Source: Pseudomonadales bacterium (GTDB lineage: Bacteria; Pseudomonadota; Gammaproteobacteria; Pseudomonadales; Pseudohongiellaceae). From it: 64,000 nucleotides of DNA. Numbering within the stretch: position 1 is the first letter of the stretch; every line of letters starts with the position of its first letter. The translations under genes were made by a program, and so were the position numbers. Location of the stretch: NCBI GenBank assembly GCA_012103535.1, contig WLWQ01000003.1, positions 959,491-1,023,490 of the forward strand, read 5' to 3'. This document shows, piece by piece, positions 8,625 through 16,941 of the stretch. Below the pieces are notes generated by a model, which was given only the letters and a program-made list of their open reading frames with translations, was not told the DNA's origin and searched no databases.

Positions 8625-9443
8625 TTACTTATTGAAAGCTTCCAATAGAATACGATGACGTCGCCGGCTAACCGGAACGCGAATTCCCGAAAGAAGTGTA
8701 AGCCGATTTGATCCAATCTCCCTCACTTTTGACAAATTTACAATTGCCGAACGATGTGTCTGTTTAAACTGATCTTTGCAAAGCCGCTTTGACATTTCCT
8801 TCAAGGTTCCTCTCACTCTGATTTGACGATCATCAGCATGAATGATTATGTAATTGTCGTCGGCAAGTAACCATTCAATTTGATCGGGATTGAGTCTGAC
8901 ATGGCCAGACTCAGTGATTAATGCTAGCTGATCATTGATCTTATTGGTAAAGGCTTTGCCAGTTGATAAATTCAATTGAAAGCGCCGGCGCCAGATAAAT
9001 AGAATTGCCAAATAAGCTAATAGCTCGAAATGAAACCATTTCATGGTTTGTTCACCGAGCACGAACCAAACAGTTACATTGACCACTCTTTCAGGCCAGA
9101 AAACCCAATAAGCACTGGTTAATATTGCGATGTGAAAAAAGGCAATAAGCATCGCTGCAATGCCATGGAAAACTAGGAAATAGCGATGGGTAACTGAAAA
9201 GGAGAGTGTGTTGATTGCCAGAACCCCACTCAACAGACCTAGTAGGAACCAGGGAAAATAGAGATAGAGTCCAAACAACATCATTAAGATAAATGGTGTG
9301 TTTTCACCGTTGAAATAGAATGCCTTGGCGATTTCCATGACTACGAAACCCAAGCACACCGCTGCAAGTCCTAGCAGGACCACATGCTGTTCTCGAAACA
9401 ATGTGACTAATGAGTCGGTGAATTTCATTCGCTGCAAAATCAT
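8625..9443 (-). CDS. Membrane-bound LytTR-family transcriptional regulator
   Basis: Residues 1-155 of 272 form four or five membrane segments (for example FMILMMLFGLYLYFPWFLL-type stretches), followed by a short linker and a C-terminal LytTR DNA-binding domain from about residue 175: WLLADDNYIIIHADDRQIRVRGTL, then FKQTHRSAIVNLSKV and LLSGIRVPVSRRRH, which are the standard LytTR signatures. Such proteins sense something in the membrane without a separate kinase and bind direct repeats with a characteristic spacing. Its target is not evident; the YHS-domain gene is divergent with 168 bases between the two starts. An in-frame ATG at codon 6 is an alternative start. Confidence 0.85.
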   Translation of the reverse strand: MILQRMKFTDSLVTLFREQHVVLLGLAAVCLGFVVMEIAKAFYFNGENTPFILMMLFGLYLYFPWFLLGLLSGVLAINTLSFSVTHRYFLVFHGIAAMLIAFFHIAILTSAYWVFWPERVVNVTVWFVLGEQTMKWFHFELLAYLAILFIWRRRFQLNLSTGKAFTNKINDQLALITESGHVRLNPDQIEWLLADDNYIIIHADDRQIRVRGTLKEMSKRLCKDQFKQTHRSAIVNLSKVREIGSNRLTLLSGIRVPVSRRRHRILLEAFNK

Positions 9444-9611
9444 TAAAAAATATTACGAAGTGCGGGGTAAATGGTAAACGGAAATGCGTCGATATGAATG
9501 AGTTTTGCAAACCACTTACCCCAGGCTGTCAGCCATTTACCAATCTAGACACATCTTCAAAGTCCTTTGCGTTATATCTATTGTTTTATTGTAGCTGTGT
9601 AGGAGTGTTTC

Positions 9612-10196
9612 ATGCGTTTAATAACATTGTTTTTTCTTATATCGGTAAATGCTTGCAGCATTGCTGGCGCCCCGCCTTCTGACCCTGTCCGGGTGAATGA
9701 TTCAGGCGTGGCAATCGATGGTTTTTCACCGGTTTCTTATTTCACCGAAGGTAAACCCGAATTGGGCGATCCTGCCTATGCGACATTACACAACGGAGTA
9801 TCCTACTGGTTCACGAGTACCCAACAACAATCCTTGTTCGATGCCGATCCGGAGCGCTATATACCGGCCCATGGTGGATGGTGCACGTTAATGATGGGAG
9901 GTTCTGGCCGCCGCACTCCTGGTCATCCTGAATCCTATGCCATCGTGAATGAGCGGCTGATGTTATTCTGGTCAGGCGATACAGAAGATACCAAAGGCAT
10001 GGGAATAAGAAATTGGAAGAGTCAAACCAATGAAACTATCGAGGGAGAAACGGAAGTAGTTGAGAACGCTGATAATAATTGGGCCGAATTTCTCTCCGGA
10101 GAACGTCGCGCGCAAATCTGGCTTTATAAGCGTAGTGACAACGCTGGCATCAACGAAAGCCAAAGGGAAGATGCCCGTGAGAACTACATTGATTGA
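9612..10196 (+). CDS. Exported YHS-domain protein
   Basis: The 194-residue product begins with a signal sequence containing VNACS (a possible but atypical lipobox). Residues 25-90 match YHS-type domains: GVAIDGFSPVSYF, then DPAYATLHNGVSYWF, FDADPERYIPAHGGWC. YHS domains occur in metal-handling and copper/heavy-metal proteins and in marine secreted proteins of unknown role. The C-terminal half is polar and acidic with no further motif. An AGGAG seven bases before the ATG supports the start. The gene is divergent from the LytTR regulator, which makes that regulator a candidate controller, although no direct evidence is visible. Confidence 0.75.
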   Translation: MRLITLFFLISVNACSIAGAPPSDPVRVNDSGVAIDGFSPVSYFTEGKPELGDPAYATLHNGVSYWFTSTQQQSLFDADPERYIPAHGGWCTLMMGGSGRRTPGHPESYAIVNERLMLFWSGDTEDTKGMGIRNWKSQTNETIEGETEVVENADNNWAEFLSGERRAQIWLYKRSDNAGINESQREDARENYID

Positions 10197-10227
10197 TCTG
10201 CAGCAGTAACAAGCAGGGCGTAAACTA

Positions 10228-10270
10228 AAAAAGGGAACATAGTGCTTGCGAACATCTATATCCCCTTTGT
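10228..10270. terminator. Possible bidirectional terminator between convergent genes
   Basis: An imperfect inverted repeat (AAAGGGAACATAG ... CTATATCCCCTTT) lies between the convergent YHS and esterase genes, with A-rich and T-rich edges on both sides. Its shape suits a two-way terminator, but the stem has mismatches. Confidence 0.4.
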
Positions 10271-10284
10271 TCTAACTAAGCTGA

Positions 10285-11550
10285 CTAATCAATAATCGCT
10301 TGTTGAATAGCATTTTCGAAAGAATATTGGGTGCGACCGTGGGGTTGTTGCAATAACAACACACCGGTAATTTCTTCTTCTGGGTCAGACCAGGTACGGG
10401 TGCCAAAAGCGCCCATCCAGCCGAATGCACCCGCTCCGCGTCTCGCTCCTGCTGCAACAGGATCTTCAGTTATATAGACAGTATACCCAAAGCCCAATCC
10501 TCCCTGGACTCTTCCTATACCATTATAGAGTCCGCCAGCTTGACCACTGCTCATCATTTCGACACTGAGTGGACTTAATAGTCGATTTCCGAAAAGTTCT
10601 CCGCCGTTAATTAACATCTGTTCGAATTTTACATAGTCCTCGGCAGTACTATTGAGTCCAGCAGAGGCAGAGAAGTAGTTTGTGGGATTATCAAAGAAAG
10701 GAGACATATCGCGATCTTTAATGACAACACGCCGATCGCTGTATTCAGCCGGCACATTAAACCAGGTGTTATTCATATCCAAGGGATCAAAGATGCGCTC
10801 TTTAATGAACTGATCGAAAGGCTGTTCCGACACGATTTCGATGATGCGAGCAACTACATCTAGACCCACCAGGCCACTGTATGACCAACGTTCACCCGGT
10901 TGAAAGTCCAATGCGCCCGAAGCATAGCGCCCCATTTCTGTAGCTAAGGTTCTATCTGCAGGGAGTGGAAATGGAGCGCGGGGAGCCAGCAGTGTCCCCA
11001 GTCCACCGGTACCGAGTCCGGAGGTATGAGTCAGTAAGTCGTGGATGGTAATTTCCCGTTTAGCTGGAACTAATCGATGCTCAGGTGGGTTTTCGCGATC
11101 AAACTGACGTGGGCTGATGTTTTCGTCCACCGGATCTCTGAGCACTGCCACTTGCATGTCGGCAAACTCTGGCAGGTACATTGATACTGGATCTTGTGGT
11201 CGAATCAAGCCTTCTTCAATCATGATCATGGCAGCAACACCTAACACCGGCTTACTGGAACTCATCATGATGAAGATCGAGTCTTCCTGCATCGGGCGGT
11301 TGTTCTCGATATCCATTAATCCATGGGCCTCGAAATGCACCAACTTGCCGCGGCGCGCAACAGCGGTCACCGCACCCTGGATGTCACCAGCATCGATGTG
11401 TCGCTGCATGGCTTCATTGATTCGATCCAGCCGGTCGGCGGACATACCTACCTCTTCCGGGCTATCCGCCCAGGGAATATCAGCGGCATTTCCTATTTGG
11501 ATTAGCGCTGTGCTTAGCAAAGCGACCGTTAATTGAATTATTTTTCTCAT
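10285..11550 (-). CDS. Exported serine hydrolase, beta-lactamase class C / esterase EstB-like
   Basis: The 421-residue product has a signal peptide cleaved near GNAA. SSSK at residues 97-100 is the SxxK nucleophile motif, and WSYSGLVGLDV supplies the Tyr of the YxN-like motif (YSG as in EstB/class C esterases). HDLLTHTSGLG is also typical of the family. Such enzymes are usually esterases or D-amino-peptidases rather than true beta-lactamases. AGGAG lies seven bases before the start. It is divergent from the cytochrome gene with a 200-base gap. The substrate is unknown. Confidence 0.85.
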   Translation of the reverse strand: MRKIIQLTVALLSTALIQIGNAADIPWADSPEEVGMSADRLDRINEAMQRHIDAGDIQGAVTAVARRGKLVHFEAHGLMDIENNRPMQEDSIFIMMSSSKPVLGVAAMIMIEEGLIRPQDPVSMYLPEFADMQVAVLRDPVDENISPRQFDRENPPEHRLVPAKREITIHDLLTHTSGLGTGGLGTLLAPRAPFPLPADRTLATEMGRYASGALDFQPGERWSYSGLVGLDVVARIIEIVSEQPFDQFIKERIFDPLDMNNTWFNVPAEYSDRRVVIKDRDMSPFFDNPTNYFSASAGLNSTAEDYVKFEQMLINGGELFGNRLLSPLSVEMMSSGQAGGLYNGIGRVQGGLGFGYTVYITEDPVAAGARRGAGAFGWMGAFGTRTWSDPEEEITGVLLLQQPHGRTQYSFENAIQQAIID

Positions 11551-11750
11551 GAAGGGCTCCTGGGCTGTCCGGTCACATCCGGTACTGCGTTTTTGTATTT
11601 CTTTGAATGGGAGGCTATCAGAGCAAGATAGTAGATGTCTTCTCTTTCGGCCTTAATTTGAGTGCTTTATAAAGCACTAAGTCTTACTATTGCAGAATTC
11701 AACGGCAGCACGCTAACATCATCCGCTTAATAAGAAGAACAAACACCTCC

Positions 11751-12104
11751 ATGAAATTATCAACAATTATCATCCTTTTCGTTACGCTCGCCGCCTGTAG
11801 CAATTCAATGCAGCAGCAGGAAATTGCAGCCAATCTGTCATTCTTTGCCAACGATCAAGCTAACGCAGACGTAATGGGGAAATGGTCACGAAGCTGTGCG
11901 CTCTGTCATGTTAGCGGAGTAGCAGATGCTCCACTCGTTGGCGATACAGCGGAATGGCGAAGAAGGTTTGCGCAAGGTGAAGACAAAATAATTGAAAATG
12001 TTCTACAGGGAATCAATTCGATGCCACCTCTTGGCTATTGCATGGCCTGTGAGATTAGTGACTTCAGAGCAATAATTGGTTTTATGGCAGGAACTAATCA
12101 ATGA
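11751..12104 (+). CDS. Cytochrome c5-type lipoprotein, electron partner of the downstream oxidase
   Basis: This small 117-residue protein has a lipoprotein signal (VTLAACSNS). The single haem motif CALCH is followed by GVADAPLVGD, and MPPLGYCMACEISDF provides the axial Met and the C-terminal Cys pair typical of cytochrome c5. Its last four bases overlap the start of the FAD oxidase gene. Coupling of a c5 cytochrome and a sugar-lactone oxidoreductase suggests that the flavoprotein passes electrons to this cytochrome in the periplasm rather than to oxygen; that is inference from context. Confidence 0.85.
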   Translation: MKLSTIIILFVTLAACSNSMQQQEIAANLSFFANDQANADVMGKWSRSCALCHVSGVADAPLVGDTAEWRRRFAQGEDKIIENVLQGINSMPPLGYCMACEISDFRAIIGFMAGTNQ

Positions 12105-13474
12105 ACAAGCAACTAATACAAAAACTAAATCGGCGCTCTTTTCTTGCTTCCAGTTTGCGGGCAGCGCTATTTGGCGCCTTTGCCATCAATAGTTCGGCAT
12201 TTGCACAATCCACACCTTGGCGAAATTGGTCAGGAGGGCTCAACTTTCAGCCGCAAGGTCGTTTTGATATTACTGAAGAAGAGCAATTGATTGAATTATT
12301 AAAAAGTACAACTGGCGCTATTCGACCGGTCGGCTCAGGTCACTCATTCAGTCCGCTCATACCTACCGATGGCCACCTGGTCGTTATCGATCAGCTAAAT
12401 GGTATTTTGGATTATGACAATGACTCAATGCAGGCTACTTTTGGTGCCGGCTCCAGATTAGGCGACCTCGGTGCTCCTCTGTATGAAATAGGGCAGGGGA
12501 TGATGAACCTGCCCGACATCGACCGACAAACAGTTGCCGGTGCAACGGCCACAGGCACTCACGGTACCGGCGTCGAATTTAATAGCCTCTCCGGCTACAT
12601 AACCGGGCTGCGACTCGTAACTCCTAATGGTGAAATCAGAGATATCGATGCCAGCGATGGCGATTTATTTGATGCAGCACGAGTGAACGTAGGTGCTCTC
12701 GGCGTTGTCACCCAGGTTCGAATGCAGAACCGTAGTGCCTACAAATTAAAAAAGCGTGAATGGACTGCTCCAACCGAAGATATCCTTTCCAGATTTGATG
12801 AATTAGCCGCGAACCATAGGCATTTTGAAATTTTTCCTTTGGTGTATTCAGACTATTCCCTGGTGCTGCAGATTGATGAATCGGACGAACCCATCGGCCA
12901 AACAATAATTCCGGCAGAAGAAACAACTCTCGCCGACTTAAGACCGCTGGGCGTGGATGCAACTCCTGCCGAAAAATTAGCGATGAACAACGCCCTGGCA
13001 GAAAGAGCTGAAGTAAGCGAAGCCGTAGACTTGTCTTACAAGTTGTTATCCAACATACGGGTAAATCCATTCAATGAGATGGAGTATTCGGTGCCGGCAG
13101 AAGTTGGTGCTGACTGTGTACGCGAAGTGCTAAAAACTATTTACGATGAAGCTATCGAGGTAGATTTCCCGTTGGAGTATCGTTATGTAAAACCGGAATC
13201 ACCCTGGTTGAGCATGGCCTATGGTGATGAACCTCACGCAACTATTTCGATACATCGTAATGCGAGCCAAGATTATCGACCTTACTTCGACAGAATCGAA
13301 CCCATTTTCTGGAAGTATGGTGGCAGACCACATTGGGGCAAGATCCATAGTCTGGGTTTTAGTGAACTCGAACGACTCTATCCTCGCTATCGAGATTTTG
13401 TCGAAGTTCGAGAATCGCTGGATCCGAGCGGTCGCATGTTAAACGACCATTTGAAGAAATTGTTTATTGCTTGA
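12101..13474 (+). CDS. Exported FAD-linked sugar-lactone oxidase/dehydrogenase (arabinonolactone/gulonolactone oxidase family)
   Basis: The 457-residue protein starts with a Tat-like leader (NRRSFLASSLRAALFGAF, cleavage after AFAQ). The VAO-type FAD domain follows: GSGHSFSPLIPTDG is the pyrophosphate-binding loop and GATATGTHGTG is the second FAD motif. The C-terminal half matches the ALO/gulonolactone oxidase cap, ending in HWGKIHSL and the final DPSGRMLN. Family members oxidise L-gulono- or D-arabinono-lactone and related sugars. The covalent-FAD His seen in some relatives is not identifiable at the expected spot. It is translationally coupled to the cytochrome c5 gene. Confidence 0.88.
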   Translation: MNKQLIQKLNRRSFLASSLRAALFGAFAINSSAFAQSTPWRNWSGGLNFQPQGRFDITEEEQLIELLKSTTGAIRPVGSGHSFSPLIPTDGHLVVIDQLNGILDYDNDSMQATFGAGSRLGDLGAPLYEIGQGMMNLPDIDRQTVAGATATGTHGTGVEFNSLSGYITGLRLVTPNGEIRDIDASDGDLFDAARVNVGALGVVTQVRMQNRSAYKLKKREWTAPTEDILSRFDELAANHRHFEIFPLVYSDYSLVLQIDESDEPIGQTIIPAEETTLADLRPLGVDATPAEKLAMNNALAERAEVSEAVDLSYKLLSNIRVNPFNEMEYSVPAEVGADCVREVLKTIYDEAIEVDFPLEYRYVKPESPWLSMAYGDEPHATISIHRNASQDYRPYFDRIEPIFWKYGGRPHWGKIHSLGFSELERLYPRYRDFVEVRESLDPSGRMLNDHLKKLFIA

Positions 13475-13480
13475 AGAGTC

Positions 13481-13510
13481 AGCACTAGCTACCGATTGAT
13501 AGCTAGTGCT
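13481..13510. terminator. Bidirectional terminator
   Basis: A perfect 11-base inverted repeat AGCACTAGCTA / TAGCTAGTGCT with an eight-base loop lies between the convergent oxidase and secreted-protein genes. It is followed by TATTTG on the plus strand and T-poor sequence on the other, so termination is best supported for the plus-strand gene. Confidence 0.65.
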
Positions 13511-13525
13511 TATTTGAAAACTGCC

Positions 13526-14563
13526 TTAGTTACCACTTCCAGCTTCAGCAGCACGTCGCTCATCGGCGCGAGCACCTCGCAGAATATTGATCATGCCGTA
13601 GTTACCTTCATGACAGGCGTATTCATAGAGTTGTCCGGCAACTTTTGTCATGGGCAAGGTGGCAGTAATCCGGTCGGTAAAGGTGGAAGGATCTTCCAGT
13701 GACCAGCCGTAATCTACAGTCGAATAATTCACCCGGGTAAAGCGCTCTGTTAGCACTTTATCCTTCGCAGTTCCAAAGCGACTAAAACTGGGTAGAAGCT
13801 CACTGAAATTTTTGGTTTCAACGATCAATGTGTCGCCATCGAAATATCCTCTGGAATCGCCAGTCCAGAGACGAATATTGTCATCCAGTGAACCATCGCT
13901 ATCGAGCGGTACAATGCGCGCGTCGTGCACCATCTCTGTCAAGATAACTACGTGGTCACGGTTTTGAATAATTTGAATATTGGCATTATAGCCACCGCCT
14001 GATAGAGGCGGGCCGGCATTGAAGCCGATCATGCAGCGTTCAGAAAGGCCGCGATCTTCCGGACCATCTTTGGCAATGCCACCAAAGATCGCTCTTACCG
14101 GGCGATCACCGGGTACGTCGGGACCAAGATTTGCCGTGTGTACCATCGAGCCTTCCACTCTTTCTGGTAGGCGTCCATTCAATGGGTAGGTAATTAGAGA
14201 AGTGCGCACGTTTTCACCAATCGCTGCACCTTCAAACCAGAAATTATTGTAACCACCAGATCTTTCTGCTACCGGTGGTGCTTCTGGATTTACGTTGAGC
14301 ACGGCTTCTTGAGCATCAGCCTCTGCACGACTTTCGGTGCGGTCGATTCTCGCCTGAAGAATTTCATCCTGAGTCAGGTATTCACGGTCTCCATACTCCT
14401 CAGACCTTTGTAACGGCGTTTCGGAATTAAAATTCCATACCCCTTGTAAGTCTGGTTGTCCCCACTGGGTTTTCGGAACAACATAGCTATCAGAATTTTG
14501 CGCAATTCCTGAAGTTAAAGGAATAATTAGTAATGCAACAACAAGTATAAGTTTTGTTTTCAT
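13526..14563 (-). CDS. Secreted protein of unknown function, paralogue A
   Basis: The 345-residue product has a signal peptide (cleavage near GIAQ). It then shows TQWGQPDLQGVWNFNSETPL, a motif widespread in secreted proteins of marine Gammaproteobacteria and Acidobacteria (from memory). Near the C-terminus, YEYACHEGNYGM is shared with the neighbouring paralogue. The CMIGFNAGPP and CHEGNY cysteines may form a disulfide. No enzyme motif is recognised. It lies 24 bases downstream of paralogue B on the same strand and is presumably in one operon. AAGGT about eight bases before the ATG is a likely ribosome site. Confidence 0.72.
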   Translation of the reverse strand: MKTKLILVVALLIIPLTSGIAQNSDSYVVPKTQWGQPDLQGVWNFNSETPLQRSEEYGDREYLTQDEILQARIDRTESRAEADAQEAVLNVNPEAPPVAERSGGYNNFWFEGAAIGENVRTSLITYPLNGRLPERVEGSMVHTANLGPDVPGDRPVRAIFGGIAKDGPEDRGLSERCMIGFNAGPPLSGGGYNANIQIIQNRDHVVILTEMVHDARIVPLDSDGSLDDNIRLWTGDSRGYFDGDTLIVETKNFSELLPSFSRFGTAKDKVLTERFTRVNYSTVDYGWSLEDPSTFTDRITATLPMTKVAGQLYEYACHEGNYGMINILRGARADERRAAEAGSGN

Positions 14564-14587
14564 GGTGCTTTACCTTTGTTTGAATCT

Positions 14588-15625
14588 CTATTGTTCGAGT
14601 AATCCTTCTTCTACCATTTCAAGACGACGAGCTCCCGCTAATGAGCCCGGCATAGAATAGTTGCCTTCATGACAGGCGTATTCATACCAGGGTTCAGGAG
14701 ACGCATAGAAGCTTAACTCCGCAGTCCAGGTCTGTTGATAAACGTTGGGATCTTCAACGATGAACTGATAAAAAATTTCATTGTCCGCAAAGCGGCTGAA
14801 GCGTTCAGTGATTTTTCCTTGCTTCGTTATTGGTATGGAGCTTTGACTCATTTGTTGCGGATTAATATTAGTTGTTTCAATAACTAGTTCATCATTTTCA
14901 TACCAGCCTACCGAATCACCAAACCATTGTTCCAGTGGAAGCGGACGACGGTTCGTTCGAGCCTCTTCTGGTGAATCAAAGACAGGAATGATGCGTGCAT
15001 CATGCACCATCTCAACCAGTATCATTACGTAGTCATCAGTTTGTACGAATTGATAGGTATTATTGTAGAGCGCTCCCATCATGCCGGGGCCAGCTTTATT
15101 GCCAAAACCAAGCAGACAGCGCTCGGCATTGGGGAAAGCTTCCGGTCCACTGTAATCGGCAATTCCGGTTGCATAGCGATTGCCAAAATTGGCCCGCTCA
15201 AAATCGTACTGCGGATCTTCCCGCCGCGGAATACGCCCGCTCGGTGGATCGACTATGTATGAGCTGCGGTATTCACCTTTTACCAGCGCCAGGTTTGAAC
15301 CAGGGCTGACCCAAAAATTATTGTAGGCCCTCACGCCGAAGTCATCGGCTCCTGCTTCCGGGGTATCGTTTACGCCGTCACCCTCATCCAGGCCACCCTC
15401 GATTCCAGCGATGGGAGTTGCGGCGGCGATAATCTGAGCCTGTTCTGGCGACACCACCAAAGTGTCGACGCCTTCTGGCCGCTGCAGATCGGTAAGCGAG
15501 GCATTGGTCCAGATACCTTCCAAATTGGGTCTGTTGTCGTTCTGCGCCATGGCCGTGGAACAGGCTAGAGCACCGATAAACAGTAGGGTTTTAGTAGGCA
15601 TTGGAGGTTTTTGCAGGATTGACAT
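14588..15625 (-). CDS. Secreted protein of unknown function, paralogue B
   Basis: This 345-residue protein is a tandem relative of its downstream neighbour. Both share an N-terminal RPNLEGIWTN-like segment, a central VMILVEMVHDARIIP (versus VVILTEMVHDARIVP) and YEYACHEGNYSM near the end. A frame extends 12 codons further upstream, but the ATG at 15625 is preceded by AGGAG with five bases spacing and starts directly into a signal peptide (ACSTAMAQ). The pair probably arose by duplication and has diverged well beyond half of its residues. Function is unknown; the export signal and aromatic motifs suggest periplasmic binding. Confidence 0.72.
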   Translation of the reverse strand: MSILQKPPMPTKTLLFIGALACSTAMAQNDNRPNLEGIWTNASLTDLQRPEGVDTLVVSPEQAQIIAAATPIAGIEGGLDEGDGVNDTPEAGADDFGVRAYNNFWVSPGSNLALVKGEYRSSYIVDPPSGRIPRREDPQYDFERANFGNRYATGIADYSGPEAFPNAERCLLGFGNKAGPGMMGALYNNTYQFVQTDDYVMILVEMVHDARIIPVFDSPEEARTNRRPLPLEQWFGDSVGWYENDELVIETTNINPQQMSQSSIPITKQGKITERFSRFADNEIFYQFIVEDPNVYQQTWTAELSFYASPEPWYEYACHEGNYSMPGSLAGARRLEMVEEGLLEQ

Positions 15626-15743
15626 AGGGGCTCCTGTTTTATTGATAATTATTGCTGTCATTACAACATATTGGAAAGCCAGAGAATATCTTTAGATCTC
15701 CCCCAGCTGTATTTTTAGCTTGTACTATTCGACAATCAATCCA

Positions 15744-16700
15744 ATGAAAAAATTACTCTATGTTGTTGTACTCCTGACTACGTTTGCCGCCCTCGCAGTC
15801 TGGCAGAGACATTTCATTTTGTTTTCATTAACAGCTAGTGGAGAACCTCCGCCTCTCTTAGATACCATTCCCGAAAACGAAAGCAGCTATTGATACGACG
15901 ATTACTTTTTAGTTGAGCCCATCGATTCCAGAACGTTTGCAATTGGTGAGCCTAGATACGCTCAACGGAATTACAGCTATTTAATTTTAGGGAACGAGCG
16001 GGGCATACTTTTCGATGCAGGGCCGGATTATCGAGATATTCGCCCGGTTACTAACTCGCTGACGGATCTGCCAAATACTTTTATTCCCTAACATTTTCAC
16101 TATGACCATATTGGCAATACGGTCACGTTTCAAAATGTTGTTGTAATTGATCTTCCCTATCTGCGCAGACGTGCTCAATCTAATCTTCTAAGCATCACCT
16201 GGAGAGAACATCTTGGAACATCAGATGGTGTCGCAGCACCAACTTTGGAAGTTGATGAATGGTTAGCTCCCGATAGTCTATTGGATTTAGGAAATCGGGA
16301 ACTTCAAGTTCTCTATACTTCCGGTCATACAGAAGACTCAGTCTCTTTATTGGACTTATCTACTGGCAATGTATTTTCGGGAGATTTTATTAATCCAGGT
16401 TTTCTTTATGCCTTCCTTCCAACCAGTAATATGGGAGATTTCCTGCAAGGAGCAAATACCTTACTTGCGCCAGTTTATCAATCCGCAGAAGTATTTGGCG
16501 CTCATCGAGGCAGAGACCCAGGCATCCCGCGTTTGACCGCGAACGATATTGCCGACTTAAGAGTGGCATTGGAATCAATAAAAAACAGAACTGCCGAGGG
16601 AAGTGGCAACTACCCGCGCGTCTATAACATCAATGAGAACTTGAATATTCTGGCCGAACCGCGCTGGTTGCAAAACTGTCAACCCCGTTCGAATGAATAG
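15744..16700 (+). pseudogene. MBL-fold hydrolase gene with two in-frame stop codons
   Basis: One continuous frame of 318 codons runs from ATG 15744 to TAG 16698. It encodes a signal or membrane anchor, then NYSYLILGNERGILFDAGP, the metal motif HFHYDHIGN, then LYTSGHTEDSVSLLD and VFGAHRG, all typical of metallo-beta-lactamase hydrolases. Two nonsense codons break it: TGA at 15891-15893 (probably once TGG in a YWYDDYF-like stretch) and TAA at 16089-16091, immediately before HFHYDH. No frameshift is present. An internal ATG at 16245 could start only the C-terminal half, which lacks the HxHxDH motif. The simplest reading is recent gene decay. Confidence 0.85.
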
Positions 16701-16791
16701 GCTTTAGGTGAACCCTACTGGTAGTTTCTTCGTCTGTGTAAACCGAAAAGTGGAAATTGCGTTTTTGATTGATAGAGAGGTTAGTTCTACC

Positions 16792-16941
16792 ATGAAAAAA
16801 TTTTTCCAGCCCGATGTTTTAATGCTTATTGTAGTTGCGGCTCTGCTTGCGGTCTTCAGTGCAATACACGCGGAAGGCCAGTTAGACGTTGTGAGCGGCG
16901 AGGTCAGCTGTAATGAATGTATTTCTAATGAAAATAATTAG
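16792..16941 (+). CDS. Small single-pass membrane peptide with a CNEC motif
   Basis: A 49-residue product: a basic start (MKKFFQPD), a hydrophobic helix (VLMLIVVAALLAVFSAIHA) and a short tail with CNEC. It could be an uncleaved anchor or a signal peptide with a tiny secreted tail. The frame also opens at 16708, but that extension looks non-coding and the ATG at 16792 begins a clean signal-type sequence. Its end overlaps the end of the convergent membrane-protein gene by four bases. Function unknown; reality as a gene is uncertain. Confidence 0.45.
   Translation: MKKFFQPDVLMLIVVAALLAVFSAIHAEGQLDVVSGEVSCNECISNENN

Noticed and set aside
11117..11536. 139-codon plus-strand frame inside the serine hydrolase gene
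   Set aside because: Antisense shadow of the signal peptide and SxxK region.
15891..15893. TGA read as selenocysteine in the MBL-fold gene
   Set aside because: A second stop (TAA) interrupts the same frame, no SECIS-like hairpin stands out after the TGA, and no Sec relatives of this motif are known to me.
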